Of a stretch of 64,000 bases of DNA, positions 7,694 through 15,555 are shown in pieces. How positions within the stretch are numbered: the first letter of the stretch is position 1; every line of letters starts with the position of its first letter. Origin of the DNA: Acidimicrobiaceae bacterium (lineage in GTDB: Bacteria; Actinomycetota; Acidimicrobiia; Acidimicrobiales; Aldehydirespiratoraceae); NCBI GenBank assembly GCA_028819005.1, contig JAPPMP010000042.1, positions 19,891 through 83,890 on the forward strand, read 5' to 3'. Under the pieces are notes generated by a model. The model saw only the letters and a program-made list of their open reading frames with translations, was not told the DNA's origin and made no database searches. The translations under genes were made by a program, and so were the position numbers.

Positions 7694-9262
7694 CTAGTTG
7701 ACGCCTCTGCCGTGGTCTTCCCAGTAAGGCGCTCGTAGCTCCCGTTTGAGAACTTTCATCGCACCCGAAAGGGGCAGCGGCTCGCTGCGGAACTCCACAG
7801 ACTTCGGGACTTTGTAGCCCGCGATCGACTCCCTCGCGAAGGCTTGGATCTCTTCTTCGCTCGTCTCGGTCCCCTCGGCACAGACCACGACTGCGTGGAC
7901 CTGTTCTCCCCAGGTGTCGTGCGGGATGCCGATCACAGCGACCTGCGCTACCGCTGGATGTTTGGAAATGGCACTCTCGACCTCGGCCGAGTAGACGTTC
8001 TCACCGCCGGTGACGATCATGTCCTTGACACGGTCGACGAGGAACAGATAACCGTCTTCATCGAGATATCCGGCGTCCCCCGTGTGGTACCAGCCGCCTT
8101 CGAAGGCTTCCGCGGTCGCGGTCGGCTTCTGCCAGTACTCCTGCATGAAGTTGCCGCCCTTGGCCCACACTTCGCCCGTTTCACCTCGTGCGACTTCGTT
8201 GCCGGATTCGTCGCGGATCGACAGCAGAACTCCAGGGACGGCCCTGCCCGCGGAACGTAGACGATCACCGCCATCTCGGTGTTCCTTGGCTCCGAGCATG
8301 GTGAGCACCGCAGAACACTCGGTCATCCCGTAGCCCTGCAGAACCTCCATCTCGGGCCAGGTCGACAGGATGGTGTCGAGGATGGCCGCAGGCATGGGAC
8401 TCGCGCCGTAGAGGAGTTGTTTCACGGAGTTGAGACGGTCCGGTGAGAAATCGGGATGTTGCAGCATCATTCCGATCATGGTGGGGACCATCACGGTCTG
8501 GGTCACGCCGTGGGCCTCGATCAGAGCCATGGCGCCCGCGGGATCGAACATCGGGATGCTGACAGCGGTGCCCCCGCTTGACGGCGTCCCCAAAATTGCG
8601 CCCATCGTTGCCGCGTGGAACATCGGTGTTTGGACGAGGTTGACGGCATCGTCGTCGAACCCGAACACGATGGCGATGTGGTACAGGTTGAGCATCTCAG
8701 CCCGGTTGTCGACAAGAACACCCTTGGGCAGCCCTGTGGTTCCGCCGGTATACATGAGCACGACGGGATCTTCTTCCTCGGGTTCTTCGGGCACAGATGA
8801 GTCGGCACCGTCGATCAAGTCCTCGTAGGTGAGGTCGTGGGGAACGTCACCCTCGCCGATGAGCACGACGCTGCGAACGCTGTGCGGTTCTTCGCTCGAC
8901 TCGAGGACCTGTTGTATTGCGGCCGCGAAGTAAGCGTCGGCGAAGATCACTTCGGTACCGGAGTTGCGAAGGATGTAGTCGAGTTCCGCACCGGCGAGAC
9001 GCAGGTTGAGCGGGTTGATGATCCCGGCGCCGAGGAAGGCAGCGTGGTACAGCTCCAGGTACTGGTGGCTGTTGAGCGCCATCACCGCGAATCGGTCGGA
9101 GCGGGTTACGCCCAGGCGGTCTTTGAGTGCGTTGCTCAGTCGGAAGACACGATCAGCGTGCTCGGCGTAGCCGGCTCGGTACCCCCCGTCGATGATCAGG
9201 GTCTTGTCGGCGTAGCGGTCCACTGCGGGAAGCAGGCTGCGGTGATAGATGAGCTCTTTCAT
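7694..9262 (-). CDS. AMP-dependent acyl-CoA ligase (FadD-like)
   Basis: ANL-superfamily acid-CoA ligase of 522 residues: ATP plus a carboxylic acid gives acyl-AMP, then acyl-CoA. Core motifs are visible: P-loop MYTGGTTGLPKGV, the QGYGMTECSAVL adenine-binding region, YHTGDAGYLDEDGY, the hinge VDRVKDMIVTGGENVYSAEVE, and the catalytic Lys near the end in LPLSGAMKVLKREL. Chain length of the substrate cannot be read. It follows the solute-binding protein gene on the same strand across a strong terminator, so it is probably a separate transcript. Confidence 0.9.
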   Translation of the reverse strand: MKELIYHRSLLPAVDRYADKTLIIDGGYRAGYAEHADRVFRLSNALKDRLGVTRSDRFAVMALNSHQYLELYHAAFLGAGIINPLNLRLAGAELDYILRNSGTEVIFADAYFAAAIQQVLESSEEPHSVRSVVLIGEGDVPHDLTYEDLIDGADSSVPEEPEEEDPVVLMYTGGTTGLPKGVLVDNRAEMLNLYHIAIVFGFDDDAVNLVQTPMFHAATMGAILGTPSSGGTAVSIPMFDPAGAMALIEAHGVTQTVMVPTMIGMMLQHPDFSPDRLNSVKQLLYGASPMPAAILDTILSTWPEMEVLQGYGMTECSAVLTMLGAKEHRDGGDRLRSAGRAVPGVLLSIRDESGNEVARGETGEVWAKGGNFMQEYWQKPTATAEAFEGGWYHTGDAGYLDEDGYLFLVDRVKDMIVTGGENVYSAEVESAISKHPAVAQVAVIGIPHDTWGEQVHAVVVCAEGTETSEEEIQAFARESIAGYKVPKSVEFRSEPLPLSGAMKVLKRELRAPYWEDHGRGVN

Positions 9263-9295
9263 CTATTGACTATGCCCGAGCATCGACGGAAAACG

Positions 9296-9332
9296 GCACA
9301 GGCGACCACCCGAAACGGGCGGTCGCCTGTGC
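9296..9332 (-). terminator. Rho-independent terminator after the solute-binding protein gene
   Basis: A perfect-except-one 17-bp stem (9296-9312 with 9316-9332) closes on an AAA/TTT loop. On the minus strand it is followed by GTTTTCC. It lies about 40 bp past the stop of the solute-binding protein gene and 34 bp before the start of the acyl-CoA ligase. Confidence 0.8.
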
Positions 9333-9369
9333 TTGTGTTCAGTTATGAAGCCCGTGGGCTATTCCCGGT

Positions 9370-10866
9370 CTAGGGGAAGACGTCGATGAGGTCAGTCACC
9401 GGTACGGTCTGGCCGTCGCCCTCGGTGTGGTCGTAGGCGGCGAGCCGCACCAGATCATCTGCACCGAGCTTGGTGGCGCTGAGCGAGGCAGCACCGCCAG
9501 GAAGCGTGAAGTCGGTGAGGCTCTCAGCCCCTGCCTTGAAACTGTCGTGGGTGAGGTTGACCCCGGCAGCGGTGGCAATCTCCACGAACAGCGCCAGATG
9601 GCGACAGTAGCGTCGGACCGGGTTGAACCAGTTCTCCTCGCCTTCGGCGTAGTCGGTCGGCGGCCGGAGGTCGGCGTCGGGCATGGCTGCTGCGACCACG
9701 TCGTTGCATGCCGATTGATAGAGCGGGTGCTCGTATATCTCGGTGTCGGTCGGGCCGAGCGAAGTGAGCACCCCGTCGGCGATCGACTTGTCGGTGATCG
9801 TCTCGCCGAGGTTGTTGAGCCCACCGGGGTTGTTGTTCCACACCGGGACCTGCCCGTTGAGGCCCGCCAATCCGATACCGCGGATTGTGGCTGCGGGATT
9901 GCCCGGGATCATGATTGCTTCGGCGCCTGACTCCTTGAAGCGCTCCAGAATAACTTCCAGCTGCTGGTTCTGAGCAAGGGTCTCGCCGTCGTTGGCCTCG
10001 ATGATCGAGCGACCGACCACGTTGGCGCCGCGCGCTTCGAAAGCTGCGATAACCGGGTCGACAGTGGCCTCGGCGGCCCGTCCGGCGATTACGTAGACCG
10101 GCATCCCCTCGGTCAGGCGACCGGTCTCGACCAGCAGTCCGAGAAGGTTTTCAGTCGAGAATTCGATGGTGGGGCCGGGGTGATACCAAGGAGCCCGGGA
10201 CTGTTCGAGTTCGGCCGCGTTGATTTCGCCTCCGATGAGGATGGTCTCGTTCAGGCCGGTGATGCAGGGGTCCGCGGTTCCAGCGAGTGGTCCGACGAAA
10301 CCGCCGAGCACAGCGAATGTCTCGTTGTCCTCGGTGAGAGCAGTGCATACGCGTTCGGCGTCCACAGGGTCGATCGGGCTGTAATACTCATACACCGCTT
10401 CAACAGTTCGGCCGTTGATGCCGCCGTTGGCGTTGAGGTTGGCGATCAGAGCTTCCCAGACGCCCTGCTGGTCTCCCCAGCCTGCTGGTGACAGGTTGAT
10501 ATCGACAAGAAGCTCAAAGTTGAGCATTGCGACGCCGACGGTGATCGTGTCTTCGGTGACGCCTCTCCATGAGGCGGTACGAGGTTCGGGTTCGGGCTCT
10601 GGTTCGGCCATGTCGTCGCCGTCGTCTGCCATGTCGCCGTCGTCGTCGCTGTCTGCCATGTCATCGCTGTCGGCCATGTCATCGTCGTCTGCCATGTCGT
10701 CGCTGTCGTCGGCCATGTCATCGTCGTCTGCCATGTCGCCGCCGCCGTCACCGCTCACTGGTTCGGCGTCGTCGCCGTCGTCGCCTCCGCAGGCAGCGGC
10801 CAGCAAAAGGAAGCTGAGCAGAAGCGCCAGAAGGCGCAAGATCGTGTTCGGTCGCTTGCGAGTCAT
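9370..10866 (-). CDS. ABC transporter substrate-binding lipoprotein (branched-chain amino-acid type)
   Basis: Secreted lipoprotein of 498 residues with a type 1 periplasmic-binding fold (LivK/amide-binding family). The signal peptide ends in the lipobox LAAAC, with Cys26 as the lipidated residue. Residues about 35-95 are an unusual acidic linker built from DDMAD-type repeats ending in EPEPEPEP. The ligand domain begins near EDTITVGVAMLNFELLVDIN. A strong GGGGGGAG ribosome site precedes the ATG. No permease or ATPase genes accompany it, so the partner transporter lies elsewhere or the protein acts as an orphan receptor. The ligand is unknown. Confidence 0.88.
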   Translation of the reverse strand: MTRKRPNTILRLLALLLSFLLLAAACGGDDGDDAEPVSGDGGGDMADDDDMADDSDDMADDDDMADSDDMADSDDDGDMADDGDDMAEPEPEPEPRTASWRGVTEDTITVGVAMLNFELLVDINLSPAGWGDQQGVWEALIANLNANGGINGRTVEAVYEYYSPIDPVDAERVCTALTEDNETFAVLGGFVGPLAGTADPCITGLNETILIGGEINAAELEQSRAPWYHPGPTIEFSTENLLGLLVETGRLTEGMPVYVIAGRAAEATVDPVIAAFEARGANVVGRSIIEANDGETLAQNQQLEVILERFKESGAEAIMIPGNPAATIRGIGLAGLNGQVPVWNNNPGGLNNLGETITDKSIADGVLTSLGPTDTEIYEHPLYQSACNDVVAAAMPDADLRPPTDYAEGEENWFNPVRRYCRHLALFVEIATAAGVNLTHDSFKAGAESLTDFTLPGGAASLSATKLGADDLVRLAAYDHTEGDGQTVPVTDLIDVFP

Positions 10867-11090
10867 TCTCCCCCCAGGGTGTCAGTACAAACTCAAGCTC
10901 GCAGTATAAAGGTGTCGCGGATCACAGGCGAAATCGGCCTGCCCGGTTGGCTTGTCTATCGCGGTCGAACGATCGAATCACCGTTAGAGCGCGCGCAAAT
11001 AGGCAGGCCTTCGAGTTGCAGCCCGTTGTCCCCGCTCTTGGCTCGCTTCGCTCCACCCCCGCTCTTGTTCGCCGCGCTCACCGGCCGCTC

Positions 11091-11372
11091 GGGCGCGGGC
11101 GGGCCAGCGTGGCCGTGACCTGCACCTGCACCTGCACCTGCACCTGCACCTGCACCTGGTCCTTCACCGGCCGCTCGGGCGCGGGCGGGCCCAGTAGCCT
11201 GAACAACGCCGAAGGGGGAGCCAGGACGCGGCTGCTCGGGCGCGGGCGGGCCTAGTCCGTAACCCTGCACATGTGCTCGTCTCCTTCACCGGCTGCTCGG
11301 GCGCGGGCGGGCACAGTCCGCAACCCTGCACATGTGCTCGTCTCGTTCACCGGCCGCTCGGGCCACGGCCCC
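11091..11372. repeat. Tandem 61-bp repeat array in intergenic island
   Basis: The core CGGCCGCTCGGGCGCGGGCG recurs with GCTC at 11097, 11173, 11234, 11295 and 11356. Spacing is 76, then 61, 61 and 61 bp. The inter-core parts of the last units are also shared (ACCCTGCACATGTGCTCGTC). The longer first unit is explained by an internal hexamer expansion. The 10867-11423 interval contains no supportable gene. Confidence 0.75.
11119..11158. repeat. Hexanucleotide (CCTGCA)n microsatellite
   Basis: Six full CCTGCA units plus a partial seventh lie in a row inside the first unit of the 61-bp array. This is typical of slippage-prone DNA. Since no gene crosses it, variation here would affect only spacing or structure. 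Confidence 0.85.
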
Positions 11373-11423
11373 GCAAATCAAGCCGTTCGCACTCGGAATC
11401 CTCTGTCTGTTTGCGGGGCCTCA

Positions 11424-12725
11424 TCAGTTGTCGCGATTGGCCAACAACGCGATGCCGCGGACGGTTGTTTCGTGATCTGGAGCAGGGTGAATCTCCAGAG
11501 CGGTCGTCTCCCGGACGGCTTCAAGCAGCACCTGCGACTGGCTCAATCCGCCGTCCACCAACAGCGTGCCGGTTACGTCCATGTGGGCGGTCAACTCAGC
11601 TACCCGAGTGGCGATCCCTCTCAGAGCGCCAAGGACGACGTCGGCGGCCGTGGTCTCCAGCCCGATCCCGCGGATCGTACCCCGAGCTTCAGGATCCTGG
11701 TGAGGCGAACCGAGTCCCGCCAATGAGGGGACGAACTCCACTCCGGGCGAACCGGAGCGGGCGACTTCATCGAGATGTTCGACGCGATCCAGCAAACCAG
11801 CCCTGACCAGCCATTCGATCACCGAACCCGCGGTCAGGATCGAGCCCTCCACCAAGAACTCGTCGACGAGCACTCCGTCGACGGTGCGGCGCCACAACGG
11901 CAAGGCGTAACAACCGGTTGGGGCATCGGCAATGGTCGAGCCGGTGCCGACATCGAGCATGCCTGAGCTACCGAGCGTGAGTTTTGCAGTCCCGTCGACC
12001 ATGCCGTGAGCCGCACACGCGGCCATCTGATCCCCACACCGGGCCGCTAGCGGGACAGCCGCACCGACGAGTTCCGGGTCGCAATGACCGACGGTCTCAT
12101 CTGACGCCGCAACGGTTGCCATCGCTTCGCGAGGCACCCCGAACAAGGCCAGCACATCGTTCGACCAGTCACCGCCGTACAGGTCGTACAAGCCCGTTGC
12201 CCCTGCATTCGAAGGATCCGTGACGCAAACCGCTCCACCGCTCAACGCCCAAGTCAGCCAGGTATCGACGGTTCCGAAGCGAAGGGCACCCGTCGAATGA
12301 GCGTGGGCGACAGAGTCGTCATTGGCCATCAGCCACTCGAGTTTGGTGCACGAGGCCGAAGTGTTGAGGGGGATTCCGGCAGACACGAACTCCGCGACCC
12401 GCTCTTTGGTGCGAGTGTCCTGCCAGCCGATCAGCGGCCGCAGAGCGTGCCCGGTGTCTCCGTCCCAGGCGACAACGCTGGACCGTTGGTTGGTGATACC
12501 CAACGCGTCAATATCGGCTGCTTGGAGGTCGGCCTCCGCCAAACTCCTGCGGAACACGGTCAAGGAGGTACTGACAAGCTCGTCGGGGTCCTGTTCGACG
12601 GCTCCGGCGAAAGGATGCCGAGAACCAAGAGTGGCACGGGCGATGCTGAGGCGTTCGCCGTTCCCGTCGAACACCGCTGAACGAACCGTGGTGGTGCCGA
12701 CGTCGATCGCAGCTGTCAGACTCAT
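11424..12725 (-). CDS. FGGY-family carbohydrate kinase (glycerol-kinase-like)
   Basis: Sugar/polyol kinase of the FGGY family, 433 residues, shorter than typical glycerol kinases (about 500). The N-terminal phosphate-binding loop AAIDVGTTTVRSAVFD, the ITNQRSSVVAWD strand and the P-L-I-GWQDTRT substrate region are glycerol-kinase-like. The C-terminal ATPase part has LLVDGGLSQSQVLLE. It is the last of four genes joined by 4-bp overlaps with glpD and an alkyl-DHAP-synthase-like flavoprotein, so phosphorylation of glycerol or a related triol is the best guess. The short length leaves the substrate open. Confidence 0.85.
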   Translation of the reverse strand: MSLTAAIDVGTTTVRSAVFDGNGERLSIARATLGSRHPFAGAVEQDPDELVSTSLTVFRRSLAEADLQAADIDALGITNQRSSVVAWDGDTGHALRPLIGWQDTRTKERVAEFVSAGIPLNTSASCTKLEWLMANDDSVAHAHSTGALRFGTVDTWLTWALSGGAVCVTDPSNAGATGLYDLYGGDWSNDVLALFGVPREAMATVAASDETVGHCDPELVGAAVPLAARCGDQMAACAAHGMVDGTAKLTLGSSGMLDVGTGSTIADAPTGCYALPLWRRTVDGVLVDEFLVEGSILTAGSVIEWLVRAGLLDRVEHLDEVARSGSPGVEFVPSLAGLGSPHQDPEARGTIRGIGLETTAADVVLGALRGIATRVAELTAHMDVTGTLLVDGGLSQSQVLLEAVRETTALEIHPAPDHETTVRGIALLANRDN

Positions 12726-14164
12726 GGTTCCGGCACTTTCAAGGGGATGGTTGCGCCGAGGAAATCGCTGTCGTCGACGGGGGGATACTCGCCGACTCGC
12801 AATCGGTACTCCCCTGGCTCAAGGTCGTCGATCGTGAACACGAAGGTGCCCCAGGACTCGAGCCAGCCGGTGGCGGTCAGGCCCCAACGGCTGCCGACAC
12901 CCGGATTGAACACTTGCGGTCCGGTGACCGTGGCGGCCGTTCCCGTTCCGTCGGAGTGCTGGATCTCAACAATGCCCGAAGATTCGAACCAACGGGAGTA
13001 GCCGCGCACGGTCAGAGGCAGCGTGACCTCGGTGGGGTTTTCGTAGTCGAGTTCGCCGGGCCAGACCACAAAGCTGCCTGAACGGGCGTGGAGTTGCGGG
13101 GCGGCCGAAGCCGACGGGTCGTCGTTGGCGCCTTGAGCGGGAATCACGTCGACCAGCAGACGAGCGGGGTCGCTCAACCTCTGTGCTGCGAACAGTGACG
13201 GCTGAGGTGCGTAGACGTCGATTACGAACTTGCCATCGGGGGCCCGCGCCACGATGGAAGCGAGGTTCCAACTGTCCTCGGATGCGGCGTCGAGACGCGC
13301 TCCCTCAAGTCCTGCGACGCTGATCCTTGCCCAGGTACCGAAGGCGTCGATAGTCAGATCTTCGGGCAGATCCGCGGCCAGCAGCCCACCGCTGTCGTAG
13401 TCCCACGCGCTGCCGAAAGCGATGTGCAAACGATCGCATCCCGGCCCGAGCAGGTGCCACATCTGTGCCACATGGTCGACTCGCGCCTCGCCGTGGCTGA
13501 CTCCGGTCTCCCCGTTTATCGGTGCGGGGCCGACGGCTGTGCCGACTGTGGCGCAGGGGTCGTCGAAATAGGAGGTCTGCGCGGCGAAGTTGATTTCCAA
13601 TCGGTCCGCTTCCACCCAACCGGTTAGTCGGCGACCCACCTTCAGCTCGCGCCAGGCACCCTCCTGCTCATCGGTTCGTATTGCGCCTGTGCCCTCGATG
13701 GCCACCCTTGGCACGGCGATCATAGCGACCCCGTCGTGTTCGACGCCCGGACCGGAGCGCAAGGTTGCGCGCAGCATGTCGCCCGCAGTCCCCGGATACC
13801 ACTCGCCGTCTGCCACGAGGAGGTCGAACAGCAGTGGCGCTTCCTCGTGTCGTTCCGGTGCTGTGGTGGTGGGCGGCTCTGTGGTGGTGGGCGGTGCTGT
13901 GGTGGTGGGCGGTGCTGTGGTGGTGGGCGGTGCTGTTGTCGTGGTGATGGGTGGTGCCGCTGTTGTTGTCGTGGTGGCCGGCTCCGGGGCGGTCGTGTCG
14001 GGCGACACAGTTGTATCGATCGACACGGTCGCATCGGGTGCTGATGGAGAACTGTCATCGGGGCGGTCGGCGGAGTCGCCTCCGCAACCAGATATCAGCA
14101 GGGTCGCGCCGACGACCAGAGCCGCACCGCACCGCACGGACCAGGGTGCATCCGCGAGGCTCAC
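12722..14164 (-). CDS. Secreted lipoprotein with AMIN-like and Gmad2-like domains
   Basis: A 480-residue predicted lipoprotein starting with GTG. The signal segment ends in LLISGC, followed by a Thr/Pro-rich linker of repeated TTTAPP units that would span the cell-wall layer. The middle (VIDVYAPQPS to SDPARLLVDVIPA) resembles an AMIN-type domain. The C-terminal ~100 residues (LPLTVRGYSRWFE to YRLRVGEYPP) resemble the immunoglobulin-like Gmad2 domain of spore-germination proteins. Its role is unknown. It is locked in an operon by GTGA and ATGA overlaps with metabolic genes, which suggests that the pathway touches the cell envelope. Confidence 0.7.
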   Translation of the reverse strand: MSLADAPWSVRCGAALVVGATLLISGCGGDSADRPDDSSPSAPDATVSIDTTVSPDTTAPEPATTTTTAAPPITTTTAPPTTTAPPTTTAPPTTTEPPTTTAPERHEEAPLLFDLLVADGEWYPGTAGDMLRATLRSGPGVEHDGVAMIAVPRVAIEGTGAIRTDEQEGAWRELKVGRRLTGWVEADRLEINFAAQTSYFDDPCATVGTAVGPAPINGETGVSHGEARVDHVAQMWHLLGPGCDRLHIAFGSAWDYDSGGLLAADLPEDLTIDAFGTWARISVAGLEGARLDAASEDSWNLASIVARAPDGKFVIDVYAPQPSLFAAQRLSDPARLLVDVIPAQGANDDPSASAAPQLHARSGSFVVWPGELDYENPTEVTLPLTVRGYSRWFESSGIVEIQHSDGTGTAATVTGPQVFNPGVGSRWGLTATGWLESWGTFVFTIDDLEPGEYRLRVGEYPPVDDSDFLGATIPLKVPEP

Positions 14165-15555
14165 GGCACCAGGACCCCGGGGTTCATGAGGCCGTGGGGG
14201 TCAATCGCCTTTTTGACCGAACGCAGCATCGACAGGCCGCCGATTCCCAGTTCCTCGCGCATCCAGTCGCGGCGAACTCGTCCCACACCATGGTGATGGG
14301 CCAGACCTGCTCCTATGCCTGCGGCTGCGTTCATGGCTGCTGACCAGAATGCATCATAGGTCGATGTGTAGTCCTCGGGTGCTGCGGGTGTGGCCGCCAC
14401 CGTGAAATAGAGATTCGCCCCCGAGCGATATGCGTGCGAGGAATGAGCGCTTGCTGCAACAACACCATCCACTGCTTCGAGAGCATCGATCACCGCGCGG
14501 TAGAGCTTCGGAAGCCGAGTCCAATCACCGGCGATCTCGATTGTGTCTGCGACGATCCCCTGAGCCAGCAACTCGTCCCAGGTGGGAACCGTGTTGCGAT
14601 GTTCGAACCAGCCGTTCACGACCTCGGCTGAGGCTTTGGCGCCGCGGCTGGATTCACAGATGGTCGATACGGCGTCCACTTCGACCGCGGTCAATGCCGC
14701 TGGGCCCATGTGAGCCAAGATGAGCATCGCGTCGCCCTTGGGCAGGCGTTCGCGGAAATGCCGCCAGGATTCGCGACCGTCGTAGAGTCGCAGCACCGCG
14801 GGACGCCAACCGGCTCGCATGAGCTTGCGGGCCGCTTCGAGTCCTGCCTCGAAGTCGCCGAAATGAAATGCCTGACGCGCTTCGGATTCAGGCTGTTGAC
14901 GAACCGAGAACGTGACCTCGGTGATCACCCCCAGAGTGCCCTCGCTGCCCATCAGAAGATGGCGCAGGTCCGGTCCCGCGCCGGCGCGCGGAGTGTCACG
15001 ACTGCGATAGATCGACCCGTCAGCGAGCACGGCTTCCAGCGAATACACCATGTCTTCAATGTTGCCGAAAGCGGTCGAGTACTGGCCCGAGGCTCTTGTC
15101 GCCACCCAACCTCCAACCGTGGACAGCTCGATCGACTGGGGCCAGTGTCCGATGCTGAGGCCTTCGGACTGCATGCGTTTCTCTGCTTCTAGGCCGTTGG
15201 TGCCGGCGCCGAAAGCAGCGAGGAGATCGCTGGAAGAAAAAGCTCTCAACCCAGTCATCCGTTCCGTGCTCAACACGACCGCGTCGGCGCCGGCCAGCAC
15301 TCCGCCAACCACTCCTGATCCTCCGCCGCGCGGAATCATTGCTGTGTCGTGAGCGGAACAGGCGCGGACCACCTCGGCCAACTCTTCACTGCTGGTCGGG
15401 GCGCACACCGCCATCGGCGCAATGACTGGAGATCCCGCGGTGATCGGAATCTGTGATCGCATCCACGTATCACGAGCGCGGGCGCTGCGTTCGACTTCGG
15501 TTTGCAACAGGCCGTCGCCCAAGATCGCGGCCAGGTCATCTATGAGCTTGCTCAT
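14161..15555 (-). CDS. FAD-binding oxidase, alkyl-DHAP-synthase-like (AGPS family)
   Basis: VAO-fold flavoprotein of 464 residues. FAD-binding elements are MIPRGGGSGVVGGV and LLMGSEGTLGVITEV. GHWPQSIELSTVGGWVATRA followed by GNIEDMV is the signature of alkylglycerone-phosphate synthases, and the late AHHHGVGRVR carries the His cluster used by that family. In eukaryotes this enzyme exchanges the acyl chain of acyl-DHAP for a fatty alcohol, starting ether-lipid synthesis. The bacterial homologue's reaction is not proven. Overlaps of 4 bp tie it to glpD upstream and the lipoprotein downstream. Confidence 0.85.
   Translation of the reverse strand: MSKLIDDLAAILGDGLLQTEVERSARARDTWMRSQIPITAGSPVIAPMAVCAPTSSEELAEVVRACSAHDTAMIPRGGGSGVVGGVLAGADAVVLSTERMTGLRAFSSSDLLAAFGAGTNGLEAEKRMQSEGLSIGHWPQSIELSTVGGWVATRASGQYSTAFGNIEDMVYSLEAVLADGSIYRSRDTPRAGAGPDLRHLLMGSEGTLGVITEVTFSVRQQPESEARQAFHFGDFEAGLEAARKLMRAGWRPAVLRLYDGRESWRHFRERLPKGDAMLILAHMGPAALTAVEVDAVSTICESSRGAKASAEVVNGWFEHRNTVPTWDELLAQGIVADTIEIAGDWTRLPKLYRAVIDALEAVDGVVAASAHSSHAYRSGANLYFTVAATPAAPEDYTSTYDAFWSAAMNAAAGIGAGLAHHHGVGRVRRDWMREELGIGGLSMLRSVKKAIDPHGLMNPGVLVP

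Noticed and set aside
11091..11372. Regular repeats considered as a CRISPR array
   Set aside because: Period 61 bp with the whole unit repeated, no unique spacers, and no cas genes in the window.
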